Made by a program: the position numbers and the translations under genes
The notes under the pieces: model-generated
Database searches by the model: none
What the model saw: only the letters and a program-made list of their open reading frames with translations
What the model was told of the DNA's origin: nothing
From: Archivesica marissinica
Lineage: Eukaryota; Mollusca; Bivalvia; Venerida; Vesicomyidae
DNA: 64,000 bases
Reading direction: 5' to 3'
NCBI GenBank assembly: GCA_014843695.1
Contig: CM026393.1
Span: 6,906,033 to 6,970,032, forward strand
In this document: positions 61,590 to 64,000 of the stretch, one piece after another
How the letters are laid out: every line of letters starts with the position of its first letter
Position numbering within the stretch: position 1 is the stretch's first letter

Positions 61590-64000
61590 CAATAATTATT
61601 TATTTAATTTTTTAATGGATATCTTGACGATATCTTATTTACCGACGCCTCAACCTAATAAGGTCATGTGGCGTCGAAAACATTTGTAAAAATAAAAATT
61701 GTTTAAAAACGTGATCTATGTTAAAAGGTTACATTTTAAATAATATATATACTCGATAAGCACAATAAGTTGCATTATAATCTATTTATAAGATGAGTTT
61801 CTTTTAAAAAACCTAATATTGTACTTGGCAGTACTGAATCGAATAATTCTTGTATACTATTTGTATTAAAGTATGCATTCCTTGTAAAGATGAGGTCGGC
61901 ACAGTGGAGCAAAAAGTGCTTCACTGTGACTATCTCATCACAAGGAATACATATGGGTTGTTCTTCTGCATTTAAAATATAAGAATGTGTAATCCAAGTG
62001 TGTCCAATACGACACCGAGTCAAACGAACTTGTTCTTTTCGTTTTAGTTTTGTACGATATGTACTTGAAAATATGGGTTTAATTTCATGTAACTTATTTC
62101 CAACTTGTTTGTCCCAATTTATTTGACATTTACTATCGACATATTTCCTAATATTGTATTTTAAATCCGTATGCGGTATTTTAGAGTTTGTTATTGGCAA
62201 GTCTAAAGCAGACTTTGCTAGAAAATCAGCTTCATCATTTCCTCGTATGTTTATATGACTGGGAATCCAACAAAAAACAACAGTTTTTGAGGAGCTAATA
62301 GATATGTATCGTCTAAAAATTTGTTGAATTAGGGGGTTGGAATGGTTTGGTTGTTTGAGAGATGTTAAAACCGACAAAGAGTCGGAAAATATACTAAATT
62401 TGTCGTTTTCGTTAACAGTTATAAGGGAAAGAGCTAGGTCGATAGCTTGTGTTTCTGCAGAGAAAATTGAACTGTCATCAGGTAATCTTACAGTACTTGA
62501 TTTAGTATGGGTAACTGCTGCACATGCAACCTTTTCAAGTCTTTTTGAGCTATCTGTGTAGATGGATATATAATCTTTATATTTAGATTTTATTTCTAAA
62601 AATTTTGTTTTAAAAATATCTGGACTAGTTTCACTTTTCTTATTCTCATACAAATGAAGATCTAAAATACTGTTTGGGGTAGTCAAAGTCCACGGTTCTT
62701 TATTTAACAACTTGTTTTCTTGTATAATTGTTGTATCTATTTTTGCTTCTACTAATAATGGTTTAATACGGAGACCTAGTGGTTTTATGGCGGATGGAGA
62801 GTTTCCGTAAACTATTTTGTTTTTAGGCTCGAAAACGCAATTGAATGCAGGATTTTGGGATTTGCAGCTAGTTTGGTTGTATATTGTAACGAGAGTTTCT
62901 CTCTCCGTATGTATAAAGAGGGTTCATTTGTTTCAGCATATAAGCTTTCTACGGGAGATGTGCGAAAAGCTCCTAGAGCCAGTCGTAGACCTTGATGATG
63001 TATTGTATCTAACTTTTTCAAGTAGGATTTTCTCGCCGATCCATACACAATGGATCCGTAATCCAGTTTGGAAAGGATAAGTGATCTGTATAGATTTATA
63101 AGAACTGGACAATCGCTTCCCCAATTTGTATTGGAGAGCACCTTCAAAATATTTAGATCTTTTAGACATTTCGTCCGTAGATAATTTATATGAGGTATGA
63201 ATGTTAATTTTTTGTCAAATATAAGTCCTAGGAATTTTACTTCTTCTACTACAGGAATTTGTGAACCGTAAATTTTTAAATTTGGATCTGGATGTAATCA
63301 TCTCAATTGACAGAAATGTACGCATTGAGTTTTAATTTTAGAGAATTTGAAACCATTTTCGTTTGCCCAATCTTCAAGTTTATTTAGACATTGTTGGAGT
63401 TTTTGTTCAATGGTTTCCATATTTTTAGATTTGTAGAACATTACAAAATCATCTACATATAAGGAGCAATCTGTTTCGTTTAAACATTTCACAATGCTAT
63501 TAATTTTAATATTAAAAAGTGTTGGGGATAAAATACTACCTTGAGGCACCCCTTGCTCTTGTTTGTATGTATCGGAGAGCGTTGAGCAAATTCTTACTTT
63601 AAAATTTCTATTTGATAAAAAATTGGCAATAAAATTTGGCAAGTGGCCTTTCAGACCAAAATCGTGTAAATCTTTGAGAATACCATATTTCCATGTGGTA
63701 TCATATGCCTTTTCTAAATCGAAAAAAACTGCTACCAAATGTTCTTTTTTTATGAAGGCATTACGAATATAAGTTTCTAGTCTTACTAGATGATCAGTTG
63801 TACATTTATTTTTCCTAAAACCCGTTTGGTAACTCGTAATCAAACTGTTTGATTCCAAGAACCAAACAAGTCTATCGTTAATCATTCTCTCCATGGTTTT
63901 ACATAGACAACTAGTTAGTTCGATGGGACGATAATTTGTGGGATTTGTATGATCTTTTCCTGGTTTGGGAATAGGAATGATTATGGCTTCACTCCATTCT
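61590..64000 (-). mobile_element. non-LTR retrotransposon (LINE with RNase H), 3' half
   Basis: Minus-oriented element running off the right edge. Order from 5': reverse transcriptase, RNase H, CCHC-like motif, then a 3' untranslated part of about 190 bp with GACGCCACATGACC and TTGAGGCGTCGGTAAATAAG and an AT-rich end near 61590. RT plus C-terminal RNase H without LTRs places it in the I/Jockey-like group; the exact clade is not assigned. Confidence 0.85.
61775..64000 (-). pseudogene. LINE ORF2 (RT and RNase H), broken by one stop and one frameshift
   Basis: From the window edge the frame is open (IIIPIPKPGKDHTNPTNYRP) and shows RT motifs: FFDLEKAYD (motif A Asp), GVPQGSILSPTLFN (motif B), SLYVDDFVMF (motif C YVDD), then thumb sequence ending at CQLR. 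A TGA at 63298-63300 interrupts it, and the same frame resumes at once with LHPDPNLKIYGS and continues to about 62850 (SKLDYGSIVYGSARK, HHQGLRLALG). There a one-base shift changes frame, after which NPAFNCVFEPKN leads into RNase H. RNase H shows YTDSS (Asp), SAETQAIDLA (Glu), FSDSLS (Asp) and SHINIRGNDEAD (His, Asp), followed by C-x2-C-x7-H-x4-C (CIPC ... HFLLHC). Stop at 61775-61777. All catalytic residues are intact, so inactivation is recent or partly assembly error. Confidence 0.85.

Overview
The window is animal nuclear DNA, most likely from a mollusc and probably a bivalve. The reasons are an intron-split macro-domain gene with GT-AG junctions, several tRNA-derived SINE families of a type familiar from mollusc genomes, TA- and TTAA-flanked MITEs, a decayed Tc1-like transposase, a Gypsy integrase fragment and a RNase H-bearing non-LTR retrotransposon. 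The species call is inference; no search was run. Two 1,000-base runs of N (16128-17127 and 59147-60146) are scaffold gaps that fall inside or beside tandem arrays.

The dominant feature is tandem repetition. By my own summing of array coordinates, about 43 kb of the 62 kb of called bases (roughly 70 percent) lies in about 20 unrelated minisatellite arrays, most with units of 15 to 55 bp. Layout: 1-13922 is a 35-bp array of about 400 copies with a 2.5-kb higher-order duplication; 13931-16127 is an AT-rich 15/17-bp array with a 47-bp super-unit; after gap 1, 17128-22966 is a 40-bp array interrupted by a SINE; 23004-24464 holds a 47-bp and a 50/51-bp array; 25507-26312 a 50-bp array; 30769-32889 a 51/55-bp array; 33313-34438 a 20/24-bp array; 37023-38313 a 42-bp array; 39490-41095 a split 74-bp array; 41262-43513 a 37-bp and a 48-bp array; 48134-49600 a 54-bp palindrome-bearing array; 49701-59146 a second, unrelated 35-bp array that runs into gap 2.

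Genes are few. A Ulp1-like (C48-type) cysteine peptidase reading frame with a C-terminal Cys-rich zinc-binding-like tail occupies about 27475-28325 (+). A macro domain resembling those of PARP14-like proteins is encoded by four exons at 38600-38776, 39395-39460, 44522-44701 and 47280-47474 (+). All four are phase 1-1, and the introns between them carry minisatellites, SINEs and MITEs. The gene must continue beyond what is visible in both directions. The right end (61160-64000, minus strand) is mobile-element sequence: a frameshifted Gypsy integrase fragment, then the 3' half of a non-LTR retrotransposon (RT, RNase H, CCHC-like motif) broken by one stop codon and one frameshift.

Across the arrays two patterns recur. 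In arrays whose unit contains a CpG, the commonest unit-to-unit variant is CpG to CpA or TpG, as expected from deamination of methylated CpG. Several units also carry long perfect palindromes (8 to 14 bp). I see no CRISPR array, operon or prokaryotic system. The unusual biology here is the density of minisatellite birth around and inside a macro-domain gene, including one small array that visibly arose inside a transposase coding sequence.
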